Origin: a bacterium UBP4_UBA6127
GTDB taxonomy: Bacteria > UBP4 > UBA4092
Assembly (NCBI GenBank): GCA_002428325.1
Contig: DIVR01000027.1
Coordinates: 1-30,135 of the forward strand
Length of the DNA: 30,135 nucleotides
Direction: 5' to 3'
Below are positions 15,661-22,470 of the stretch, piece after piece. The notes below the pieces were generated by a model. It made no database searches. It saw only the letters and a list, made by a program, of their open reading frames with translations, and was not told the origin of the DNA. How positions within the stretch are numbered: the stretch's first letter is position 1; every line of letters starts with the position of its first letter. The translations under genes and the position numbers were made by a program.

Positions 15661-15719
15661 TTAAATATCTATCTTTTCATCACTTTTGGCAAGTGTTTTT
15701 TTTAAGAAAAGGAAAAATC

Positions 15720-16016
15720 ATGAGTTGCTACATAATCAGTTATGATTTAAATAAAAATAAAGACTATGGTTCTTTATATTCAGCAATCAAATCATATGGA
15801 AATTGGGCTCACATAAATGAATCAGTCTGGGCAGTTGTTACAGATAAAACAGCTGTAGCTATTAGAGATCATTTATTGGAAACCATTGATAATGATGATC
15901 AAATTTTTGTTGTAAAATCTGGAACAGATGCAGCCTGGAGAAAAACTATATGTAATTCTGATTGGCTAAAAAAAATCTATAACATACGAAGATCGAATTT
16001 GTTGATATCTATATAG
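15720..16016 (+). CDS. Cas2-like / SinR-family small protein
   Basis: From the ATG at 15720, seven bases after AAGGA, the product is 98 residues. An upstream in-frame GTG at 15693 has no Shine-Dalgarno, so I reject it. The N-terminus MSCYIISYDLNKNKDYGSL is the first strand of a Cas2/VapD-type ferredoxin fold with Asp9 at the metal position. It is followed by LYSAIKSYGNWAHINESVWAV, IRDHLLETIDNDDQIFVV and AAWRKT...DWLK, which match stand-alone Cas2-like proteins often annotated SinR family. No cas1 and no CRISPR array are nearby, so this is not a CRISPR adaptation gene. The activity of the family is not established to my knowledge; RNA or DNA binding is plausible by fold. Confidence 0.7.
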   Translation: MSCYIISYDLNKNKDYGSLYSAIKSYGNWAHINESVWAVVTDKTAVAIRDHLLETIDNDDQIFVVKSGTDAAWRKTICNSDWLKKIYNIRRSNLLISI

Positions 16017-16026
16017 CAGATCGGAA

Positions 16027-16098
16027 AACCCTGTTGATCCAATTCAATTCTATAACAGAACAGATTTTCAGTTAGAAAAGAATCAACAGGGTTCTTTT
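16027..16098 (+). terminator. Long-loop terminator after the Cas2-like gene
   Basis: AACCCTGTTGAT (16027-16038) pairs perfectly with ATCAACAGGGTT (16082-16093), followed by CTTTT. The 43-base loop contains a secondary partial stem (TTCTATAAC near 16048 with GTTAGAA near 16071). It starts only 10 bases after the stop codon. A simple terminator rarely has so long a structured loop. Confidence 0.65.
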
Positions 16099-16388
16099 AT
16101 GGTATGTAATAATTGGGGATATTAAAACATATCAATTTCACAGGTTATTTCAAAAATCATAAAACTTACTTTGCAGTTAATTAAATAATAACTTATGAAA
16201 AAGAACTACTGTCAATCCATTTTGAAATATATTATCAATTATTTATTTCTCAACATTTACCATAATCTCCAGTGAATAGGCCTTTATTAATTTATCTTAA
16301 TATAAATAATGTTTAATGATATTGCAATGAAATTCGTAAAAATCTTCATCTTGGTATATCATCTTTTTCTGAAAACGGAGTTAGAGGT
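16099..16388. other. AT-rich intergenic stretch, no gene seen
   Basis: I find no coding frame with a Shine-Dalgarno and no RNA gene. The longest candidate is a 26-codon frame from about 16195 without a Shine-Dalgarno. The promoter of the downstream HAD operon must lie here, but no hexamer pair stands out. Confidence 0.5.
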
Positions 16389-17138
16389 GTGATTGTGAAT
16401 TTAGAAGCTGTTTTGTTTGATTTTGGAAATACACTCATTTCAATCGAGTTAGACTGGGAGACAGTTCTTCCCCAGAATATTGAGAGTCTGACCGGGTATT
16501 TAAAGACCCGGGGAATCCCGGCCGAAGCGGATCATTTCGGTAAAAAGTTTGTGGAAAACAAAAGTGCCTGGAACCAGAAAGGCCGGGAGGAAATGCACGA
16601 ATATAAGACGGTGGATGTCCTTGCCAAAACCCTCCAGGAATGGGGATATCCAGCCCTTCCCCCCCAGGAGTTGGAAGAAGCCGTAACCGCCTACTTCAAT
16701 CCTGAGGAATCTCTCTACCCGGTGGTGGAGGGATGTCATGAAGTCCTTCAGGAATTACTGAATCGGGGCCTGAAACTGGGGATTGTTTCCAATGCCAGCT
16801 CCGGGAAACTGATTCGGGATGCCATGCTTCATCGGGGGTTGGACAAGTATTTCCAGACCATCATTGTCTCTGCCGATGTCGGGTACCGGAAACCTCACCC
16901 CGCCATTTTCAGGCTGGCCATGCAGGCACTGGGAACAACCGCCGAGAAATCAGTGATGGTGGGGGATGTCCCTGCTTATGATGTGGAAGGCCCCCAGGTC
17001 CTCGGTATGAAATCCATCCTGGTAAGTTATATTGATTCCAAAGAAGGAAAGCGTTTTTCCTCCCCGGCGGTCCCTGATGGGATTGCCAGTCAATTCACCG
17101 AAATTCCATCCTTGTTGGAGAAGCTGAACCATTCATGA
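16389..17138 (+). CDS. HAD-superfamily hydrolase, subfamily IA-like
   Basis: This 249-residue protein has the HAD Rossmann core with a helical cap (about 25-110). Motif I is FDFGNTL with nucleophile Asp11. The usual second acid at Asp+2 is Gly13, as in a known subset of HAD proteins, so it may not be a standard phosphatase. Motif II is IVSNAS (Ser134/Asn135), motif III Lys168 in YRKPHP, and motif IV GDVPAYD (Asp193, Asp198). The start is GTG with GGAG eight bases upstream; a second GTG at 16395 is possible. It overlaps the methyltransferase gene by four bases, so the two are coupled. The substrate is unknown. Confidence 0.88.
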   Translation: MIVNLEAVLFDFGNTLISIELDWETVLPQNIESLTGYLKTRGIPAEADHFGKKFVENKSAWNQKGREEMHEYKTVDVLAKTLQEWGYPALPPQELEEAVTAYFNPEESLYPVVEGCHEVLQELLNRGLKLGIVSNASSGKLIRDAMLHRGLDKYFQTIIVSADVGYRKPHPAIFRLAMQALGTTAEKSVMVGDVPAYDVEGPQVLGMKSILVSYIDSKEGKRFSSPAVPDGIASQFTEIPSLLEKLNHS

Positions 17139-17896
17139 ACAACTCGGTCATTAATTCTTATGAAGTCTTTGCCCGGTTCTATGATCCTTTAGGATTCAAT
17201 CTTTTCAGCCTGCTGATTGTTCCTTACCTGGAAGAGAACCTTAATCAACTTCAGTTCAGGGGCCGGGATGTTTTAGATCTGGCCTGCGGAACAGGCTCCA
17301 CAGCCCTCTGGTTTCATCAGGCAGGTTATCAGGTTACCGGGGTGGATATATCGTCTCACATGCTATCCCAGGCCAAAAAGAAGACACAGGATGAAGGTCT
17401 TCGGATTCCCTTCTACCAAAAAGATATGCGGGAACTTAAATACAGGAACCGTTTTGATTTAACCGTCTGTCTTTTTGACTCTCTCAACCATCTGTTGATA
17501 TATGAAGATATCCTCAAAGTATTCCATGGAGTCCATAAAGCCCTCCGACCCGGGGGATATTTTATGTTCGACCTGGTAACCCCATATGAACTGTCTTCCC
17601 AGTGGAATGATTCCATCCGGAAAGAAGCCAATGGGGATATGAGCCTCACCTTGAGCAGCCGCTATGATAAAGAGACCCGGACCGCCCGGCTGACCGGGGA
17701 TTTTGTTTCTCTGGAAAAAGGGAAAGAAACCCATTATATTCAGAGTTTCCAGGAAAAAGCCTGGACCCGAAGGGAAATAAAAAAAGCCCTGGGAGCGACT
17801 GGTTTCGAATGCCTGAAAGATTATCGTTGTTTCAGCTTTTCAAAACCGACCTCCAAATCGTACCGGGTTTTTTATGTGGCTCAAAAACAGGGGTAA
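17135..17896 (+). CDS. Class I SAM-dependent methyltransferase
   Basis: The 253 residues carry the SAM-binding motif I VLDLACGTG (46-54) and the acidic loop VTGVDIS (67-73). A post-I segment follows (FYQKDMRELKYRNRFDLTVCLFDSLNHLL), then the HKALRPGGYFMFDL strand. This matches small-molecule methyltransferases of the UbiE/YcgJ type. The C-terminal part (ETHYIQSFQEKAWTRREIKKALGATGFE) is the usual antiparallel cover. The start overlaps the HAD stop (ATGA), and the PHP gene follows after six bases. The substrate cannot be told from sequence. Confidence 0.88.
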   Translation: MNNSVINSYEVFARFYDPLGFNLFSLLIVPYLEENLNQLQFRGRDVLDLACGTGSTALWFHQAGYQVTGVDISSHMLSQAKKKTQDEGLRIPFYQKDMRELKYRNRFDLTVCLFDSLNHLLIYEDILKVFHGVHKALRPGGYFMFDLVTPYELSSQWNDSIRKEANGDMSLTLSSRYDKETRTARLTGDFVSLEKGKETHYIQSFQEKAWTRREIKKALGATGFECLKDYRCFSFSKPTSKSYRVFYVAQKQG

Positions 17897-17902
17897 TCCA
17901 TA

Positions 17903-18727
17903 ATGCTGGTAGATTATCATGTCCATCCCAATACCTTCCTGAATGGAAATTACCACTCTGATATAGAACTGTTAAAACCCTTTCTGGATGCCTGTAAGTT
18001 AAAAGGTATCCGGGAACTTGGCTTTGCTGAACATGGTCCCCGGCCTCATCCCACCTACAATCATACGGCCCTTAAACCGGAGGAACTGGAAAGTTATCTC
18101 CAGACCTTACAGCATCTGCAAAAAGAATCTCCCGATATTCAGGTTAAAATCGGGATTGAGATAGATTTTGAGCCTGGCTCAGGAGAATATTGGACATCCC
18201 TGTTGGCAGGCCATCCTTTTGATTTTGTAGCATGTTCTGTCCACTATTTGCCCGACTGGCTTCCCACATCCCAGGGGATGGCAGCTTATATCCAGTCAGG
18301 GAAATCCATTGAACTCCTTTATTCTGAGTTTTACAGGACCCTTCAGGAGGCAGCCAGAACCGGGATTTTCAGTTTTATGGCCCATCCTGATTTAATTAAA
18401 ATTCATTCCCTCCTGAACCAGATTCCTGAACCAGAAAATCTCCCGGAACTCTGGGAGAATACCTGTAAAACCATGGCAGAAGAAAATCAATGCCTGGAAT
18501 TGGATACCGGGTGGAAAAGGGGTAACCTTAATTGTTTCAGGCCTGAACCTTGGATGGTAACGGTTGCGGCCCAATATGGGATTGAATTTACCCTGGGGTC
18601 CGATGCCCATCAGGCTCAAGATATTGGCTCAGATTACCCTGAGGCCCTTTCAATTCTCAAAAAATCAGGTATCTCTCAACTGGCTGGATTTTCCCGAATG
18701 AAAAGAATTTATCACCCCCTGGACTGA
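17903..18727 (+). CDS. hisK: PHP-domain phosphatase, histidinol-phosphatase-like
   Basis: This 274-residue PHP-fold metal enzyme resembles HisK/HisJ-type histidinol-phosphate phosphatases, which make L-histidinol in histidine synthesis. The metal ligands are visible: His6 and His8 in YHVHPN, His44 in FAEHGPR, Glu86 in GIEIDFEPG, His114 in CSVHYLPDW, His161 in MAHPDLIK, and Asp234/His236 in LGSDAHQ. The SVHYL and AHPDLIK segments are typical of the HisK branch. No other his genes are nearby. It is the third gene of a tight operon with a HAD hydrolase and a methyltransferase, so another phosphoester substrate is possible. Confidence 0.8.
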   Translation: MLVDYHVHPNTFLNGNYHSDIELLKPFLDACKLKGIRELGFAEHGPRPHPTYNHTALKPEELESYLQTLQHLQKESPDIQVKIGIEIDFEPGSGEYWTSLLAGHPFDFVACSVHYLPDWLPTSQGMAAYIQSGKSIELLYSEFYRTLQEAARTGIFSFMAHPDLIKIHSLLNQIPEPENLPELWENTCKTMAEENQCLELDTGWKRGNLNCFRPEPWMVTVAAQYGIEFTLGSDAHQAQDIGSDYPEALSILKKSGISQLAGFSRMKRIYHPLD

Positions 18728-18759
18728 CCCCTCCTCTCTTGCCTAAACCCGAATTTTGA

Positions 18760-18804
18760 CGGAGTGGTAACGGAGCGGGTCAGACCCGCTCCGTTACCAC
18801 TCCG
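18760..18804. repeat. Perfect 45-nt GC-rich palindrome between convergent genes
   Basis: Bases 18760-18781 are the exact reverse complement of 18783-18804, with a single central A, giving 22-bp arms (start CGGAGTGGTAACGG, centre GGGTC-A-GACCC). No T-run follows on either strand, so it is not a standard intrinsic terminator. It is far more GC-rich than its surroundings and sits between the converging PHP and WecA-like genes. It may be a dispersed palindromic repeat (REP-like) or a transcript-end barrier. Confidence 0.85.
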
Positions 18805-18903
18805 ATAGGGATAGGTAATTGTTGATTAAAATAGTGAGGAATGTTCAGCCCAATAATGGAAAGAAGTTTTTAGTTCTAAGGGGATATTTTTTTCAATTTC
18901 AGG

Positions 18904-19938
18904 TCAAGGCTTTTTGGATTTTTGCAACCAGGCCAAACCAATCAGAGAAACCAGGGCTATCCCGGTCAAAATCAGGAAGGCATACTGTTTAGGGATGAAA
19001 ATAAAGGAAAAGGAAATCAAGCTCAAGAGTATACAAAGGCCATAAACCAACCCTACAATTTGCCAGGGAGTCAGTCCCAAGTCCAGCAGGCGATGATGGA
19101 AATGGCCCCGGTCTGCCTGGAAAAGAGGTTTTCCGGCCCAAGCCCGCCGCAGGATAGAAAACAGAGTGTCAGCAATCGGAATCCCCAAAGCGACGATAGG
19201 AATCAAGAGAGTCAAAGCCACCGTGGCTTTATATCGGCTGATAACCGCTGTAGAGGCAAGAATAAAGCCAAGGGTTAAAGCTCCTGAATCCCCCATAAAA
19301 ATCCTGGCTGGGGGGAGATTATAGCGTAAGAATCCCAAGGTACTGCCGGCGACTGCTGCCATCAGGACTGAAATCACCGGTTCTCCCTGAATCAAGGCAA
19401 TCAACATCAGGGTAAAACTGGCAATATAAGCTATTCCACCGGCCAATCCATCAAGGCCATCCGTCAGATTCAGAGCATTGCTGACTCCTACCAGCCAGAG
19501 GACCGTAAAAGGAAGGCTGAACAACCCTAACTGGAATTGGTCTCCGAAAGGATTGGTCAGAAGTTCAATCCGGCCCCCGGAAACCCAGAGAATCACAGAG
19601 GCAAAAGTCAAAACCGAGAATTTCCAGGGGGCATTTAAGCCGATTTTATCATCTATTAAGCCCAGAAGAAAAACAATCCCGCTGGAAATGAATAATCCCC
19701 ATAAAGGCCTGGAATCCCCTATTTCAGCTGTTGGAATTCTCCAGATACCGGCCAGTGCCACCAAGAGAAAGGAGAAATAAATGGCGGCTCCACCAATGGT
19801 TGCCATAGGTTCCTGATGGACTTTCCGAGGCCCCGGTAAATCGACCCAGTTATTCCGAAGGGCCCATTCCCGGATAGCCGGTGTTAACACAAAGGATAAC
19901 AACAGGCCAGACAGGAACATTATCCAATATTCATTCAT
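18904..19938 (-). CDS. wecA: WecA/TagO-like polyprenyl-phosphate sugar-1-phosphate transferase
   Basis: Enzymes of this family move a sugar phosphate, usually GlcNAc-1-P, from UDP-sugar to undecaprenyl phosphate, the first step of many surface glycans. The 344 residues contain about 11 helices, DLPGPRKVH (33-41), Asp96-Asp97 in LIDDKIG, NALNLTDGLDGLAGG (154-168), FMGDSGA (215-220), and the cytoplasmic HFHHRL loop (279-284) that places it with WecA/TagO rather than MraY. Only a weak AGG precedes the ATG. It lies downstream of the glycosyltransferase operon, separated by a terminator, so it probably has its own promoter in 19939-20125, though I see no clear hexamers. Confidence 0.9.
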   Translation of the reverse strand: MNEYWIMFLSGLLLSFVLTPAIREWALRNNWVDLPGPRKVHQEPMATIGGAAIYFSFLLVALAGIWRIPTAEIGDSRPLWGLFISSGIVFLLGLIDDKIGLNAPWKFSVLTFASVILWVSGGRIELLTNPFGDQFQLGLFSLPFTVLWLVGVSNALNLTDGLDGLAGGIAYIASFTLMLIALIQGEPVISVLMAAVAGSTLGFLRYNLPPARIFMGDSGALTLGFILASTAVISRYKATVALTLLIPIVALGIPIADTLFSILRRAWAGKPLFQADRGHFHHRLLDLGLTPWQIVGLVYGLCILLSLISFSFIFIPKQYAFLILTGIALVSLIGLAWLQKSKKP

Positions 19939-20125
19939 AATAGAACCTGATTCAAGTATATTCCTTCTCTGATTACTTTTTCAGAAAATACTCCTGAGAG
20001 TGGGAATAGAGAGGCTACTTCCACCCCTTACCCTTTTTCTCATAAAAAAGGATAAGTTTACTATATTCAATTTATCATCTGAAATAATCATTTCCAGGGA
20101 AGCGACTAAACCCTTTCCCCCTGAG

Positions 20126-20145
20126 TTTTTGACAGCTGTCAAAAA
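20126..20145. repeat. 20-bp perfect palindrome with TTGACA on both strands
   Basis: TTTTTGACAG is followed directly by its reverse complement CTGTCAAAAA. It sits between the WecA-like gene and the end of the glycosyltransferase operon. It contains a consensus -35 hexamer on each strand, but neither has a good -10 at 16-18 bases. It may be an operator or part of the adjacent terminator. Confidence 0.55.
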
Positions 20146-20183
20146 GCCTGTAGTTTCCCTACTCTATCAGGGGAAACCTGGCT
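20141..20183 (-). terminator. Intrinsic terminator of the glycosyltransferase operon
   Basis: On the minus strand GCC and GTTTCCC pair with GGGAAAC and GGC across a small internal loop, and the stem is followed directly by TTTTTGAC. It lies about 50 bases after the last GT2 stop codon and separates that operon from the WecA-like gene. Confidence 0.7.
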
Positions 20184-20233
20184 GAGGGTGTTATCTTAAC
20201 CATCATTTCAACAATACCCCTCAATATCTTCCC

Positions 20234-21274
20234 TTATTTCATAATTCCAATAATTCCCAACACCCGTTTTATAAAAGACCCACGATTTTGCCAGATTCCG
20301 GTGAAGACTCCCAGTCCGATCATAAGTCCCTTGGCGGACAATAACATCAGTGATTTCCAGAGATAATCCCATCGGTGTGATTTTTCCATTACTTTCAAAA
20401 CCAAGGGGATTTCCGCCACTAAACCGGACAGATAACAGGCAACTCCTACCCCCAAAGCCCAGGCCTCCAGGGTAAAAGCCAAATTCCAGCCCAATCGACC
20501 CAGGATTCCTCCCAAAACAGCCAGAAAACCAAATCCTACCGCCAGGGTATAAGCCACCGGCTGAAAAAGCATTTTCCGGGAGACAAAATCATCTGAGACT
20601 ACATCCTTGGCGTATTTAGGCATCATTCTCAGATGAGCCCGGGTACCCCGATACCTTTTTCTCAGGTAAGAACGCCAGTTTCCCTCCGGGACATGCCGGA
20701 CAATAGCGGAGGGCTGGTAATAAATCCGGTAATTTTTCTGAAGAATCCGATAACTGACTTCAGTATCTTCAGCATGGAACCAATTTGGGTCAAAACCGCC
20801 TGTTTCCAGTAAAAGCCTCCTGGGAAAAGCGCAATTAGTCCCGTTGGCCAATTCAGTATAAGTTTTACGGCGGGAATACCGGTCTTCGATATCCAGGCTG
20901 CGAATCCAGCTGGTACACCGGGAATCCGTCCTGAAAATGGTTCGTCCGGTAACGGCTCCAATATCATTATTTTCAAAAGGTTTAAGCATTTCCCGGACCC
21001 AGTGGCGATCCACTTCACAGTCGGAATCGGTATAAAGAATATATTCACCAGAGGCATTGCGAAGAGCCAGGTCCCTGCCGGCGCTGACCCCTTGATGGTT
21101 CTGAGGAATCACTTTGACCGGATACCCTTTCAGAATCTCCAGAGTCTTATCGGTAGAACCATCATCAATAATTATAATTTCTTTATCAGTGTAATCGGTC
21201 GCTATGAGGGATTCCACACAAGAGACAATGGTAGAGTCGCTATTGTATGTTGATACAGCTAAAGATACTTTCAT
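20234..21274 (-). CDS. GT2-family glycosyltransferase with C-terminal membrane helices
   Basis: The N-terminal GT-A domain (1-230) shows VSLAVSTYNS, the nucleotide-binding IIDDGSTD (35-42), the metal-binding TDSDC (82-86), and GGFDPNWFHAEDTEVSYRI with the catalytic ED pair. The C-terminal third holds about two or three membrane helices (roughly 255-300 and 310-335), anchoring it to the inner membrane. The RYRGTRAHLRMMPKYAKD stretch is basic, as is common at the lipid interface. The reaction should be transfer of an activated sugar to a lipid-linked acceptor on the cytoplasmic side. The start overlaps the stop of the GT4 gene by four bases. The donor sugar is unknown. Confidence 0.9.
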   Translation of the reverse strand: MKVSLAVSTYNSDSTIVSCVESLIATDYTDKEIIIIDDGSTDKTLEILKGYPVKVIPQNHQGVSAGRDLALRNASGEYILYTDSDCEVDRHWVREMLKPFENNDIGAVTGRTIFRTDSRCTSWIRSLDIEDRYSRRKTYTELANGTNCAFPRRLLLETGGFDPNWFHAEDTEVSYRILQKNYRIYYQPSAIVRHVPEGNWRSYLRKRYRGTRAHLRMMPKYAKDVVSDDFVSRKMLFQPVAYTLAVGFGFLAVLGGILGRLGWNLAFTLEAWALGVGVACYLSGLVAEIPLVLKVMEKSHRWDYLWKSLMLLSAKGLMIGLGVFTGIWQNRGSFIKRVLGIIGIMK

Positions 21275-22422
21275 CTTTTTTTCGCTTTCCAGGCATCATA
21301 AGCTTCATGGTACACAACCAGAGTTTCCCGGGCTGTCCGGGTCCATGAGAATTCCCTGGCGCGGTGGAATCCCTGCTCCCGCATCAATTCCCGCTTACCA
21401 GGATTTTCCAATAATTCTACCACCCTCCGGGCCAGTTCCGGTTCATTATCCGGGTCCACCACTATTCCGGCATCTCCGGCTATCTCCGGAAGTGAGGTTC
21501 GATTGGAACAGATCACCGGAACTCCGGATGCCATTGCTTCCAGAATTGGCAGCCCAAACCCTTCAAAATAGGATAAAAGCAGGAATAACTCCGCTCCCCG
21601 GTATAGATAAGGCAGCTTCTCGATGGGTAAAGCTTCCAGAACTCGAATATCCGTTTTATATGGGGATTTATCTATCTCAGCCATCACTTTCTCATAGGCA
21701 TCAGACCGAATCCCGGCCAGAACCAATTGATATGGTTTCTCCAGTTGAGGCCGGACCTGATTAAAACATCTTACTACCCCCTCCATATTTTTATGGCGGT
21801 TAAAAGTCGCTACTGATAAAAGGTAGGGTTTCTGGATATTTTTTTGAGCTAAAAAATCTAAGGTCTCGGCAGGGGGATAATCATTGAAGAAAAAATCAGC
21901 GGCCGCTTCCAGGGGAGCAACTACTTTTTCGGGAGGCAGTCCCAGGACCTTGATGATATCCAGCCGGGCATTCTCTGAACAACCCAGGACCCGGTCAGCT
22001 TTTTCAGCCGAACGGGGAATATAATATTTCCAGTATAACTGTTTGGCTAAAGAAAAGGTCTCCGGGAAATAATGGTAATGCATATCATGAATGGTCACAA
22101 CGGTGGCGCAGGATACTTTCAAAGGACTGACATAACCAGGAGAATGCAGCAGGTCCACCTTTGCCTTCCTTACATGGTTGGGAAAGACAAACTGTTCCCA
22201 GTAAACCCGTTTAATCTTATTGAAAGGCGAAAAAGGGCAATGGACTTCTATCCATTTGTCCGGCAGTGGTCCAAAGGTCCCGGCGCAAGCATCATTGGTG
22301 AATAAAATATACTCATTCTCTTGATCCAGGTTGGCCAATTCCTTCAGGATATTTCGAAGATAGGTTTCAGTCCCACCCACTCTGCCGGGAATCAAATATA
22401 AGCAATTAATGCCGATGCGCAT
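21271..22422 (-). CDS. GT4-family glycosyltransferase
   Basis: This 383-residue GT-B enzyme is cytosolic, with no membrane helix. The N-terminal donor loop reads GRVGGTETYLRNILKEL (14-30). The C-terminal domain has YLLSVATFNRHKNMEGVV, and the EX7E motif is intact as Glu287-Glu295 in SYFEGFGLPILEAMASGVPVI. It belongs with mannosyl- or rhamnosyltransferase-like GT4 proteins of polysaccharide loci. It starts 48 bases after the GT-C gene and overlaps the next GT2 gene by four bases. It probably adds one residue to the lipid-linked repeat unit. Confidence 0.93.
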   Translation of the reverse strand: MRIGINCLYLIPGRVGGTETYLRNILKELANLDQENEYILFTNDACAGTFGPLPDKWIEVHCPFSPFNKIKRVYWEQFVFPNHVRKAKVDLLHSPGYVSPLKVSCATVVTIHDMHYHYFPETFSLAKQLYWKYYIPRSAEKADRVLGCSENARLDIIKVLGLPPEKVVAPLEAAADFFFNDYPPAETLDFLAQKNIQKPYLLSVATFNRHKNMEGVVRCFNQVRPQLEKPYQLVLAGIRSDAYEKVMAEIDKSPYKTDIRVLEALPIEKLPYLYRGAELFLLLSYFEGFGLPILEAMASGVPVICSNRTSLPEIAGDAGIVVDPDNEPELARRVVELLENPGKRELMREQGFHRAREFSWTRTARETLVVYHEAYDAWKAKKR

Positions 22423-22470
22423 GATTTATCTCACTCATAAATACAAGGGTATTCTTTTCCATAGGATAAC

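Noticed and set aside
15373..15719. CRISPR array or integron attC array
   Set aside because: The elements are inverted, not direct, repeats with different sequences, no regular spacers and no GTTRRRY-type core boxes.
15693..15719. Upstream GTG start for the Cas2-like protein
   Set aside because: No Shine-Dalgarno before it, whereas AAGGA is correctly placed before the ATG at 15720; homologues start with the first beta strand.
16195..16275. A 26-codon frame beginning MKKNYCQ
   Set aside because: No Shine-Dalgarno, biased only by AT content and not like any known small protein.
20000..20185. A 61-codon plus-strand frame in the gap before the GT operon end
   Set aside because: GTG start without Shine-Dalgarno, and it runs through the palindrome and the terminator; most likely chance.
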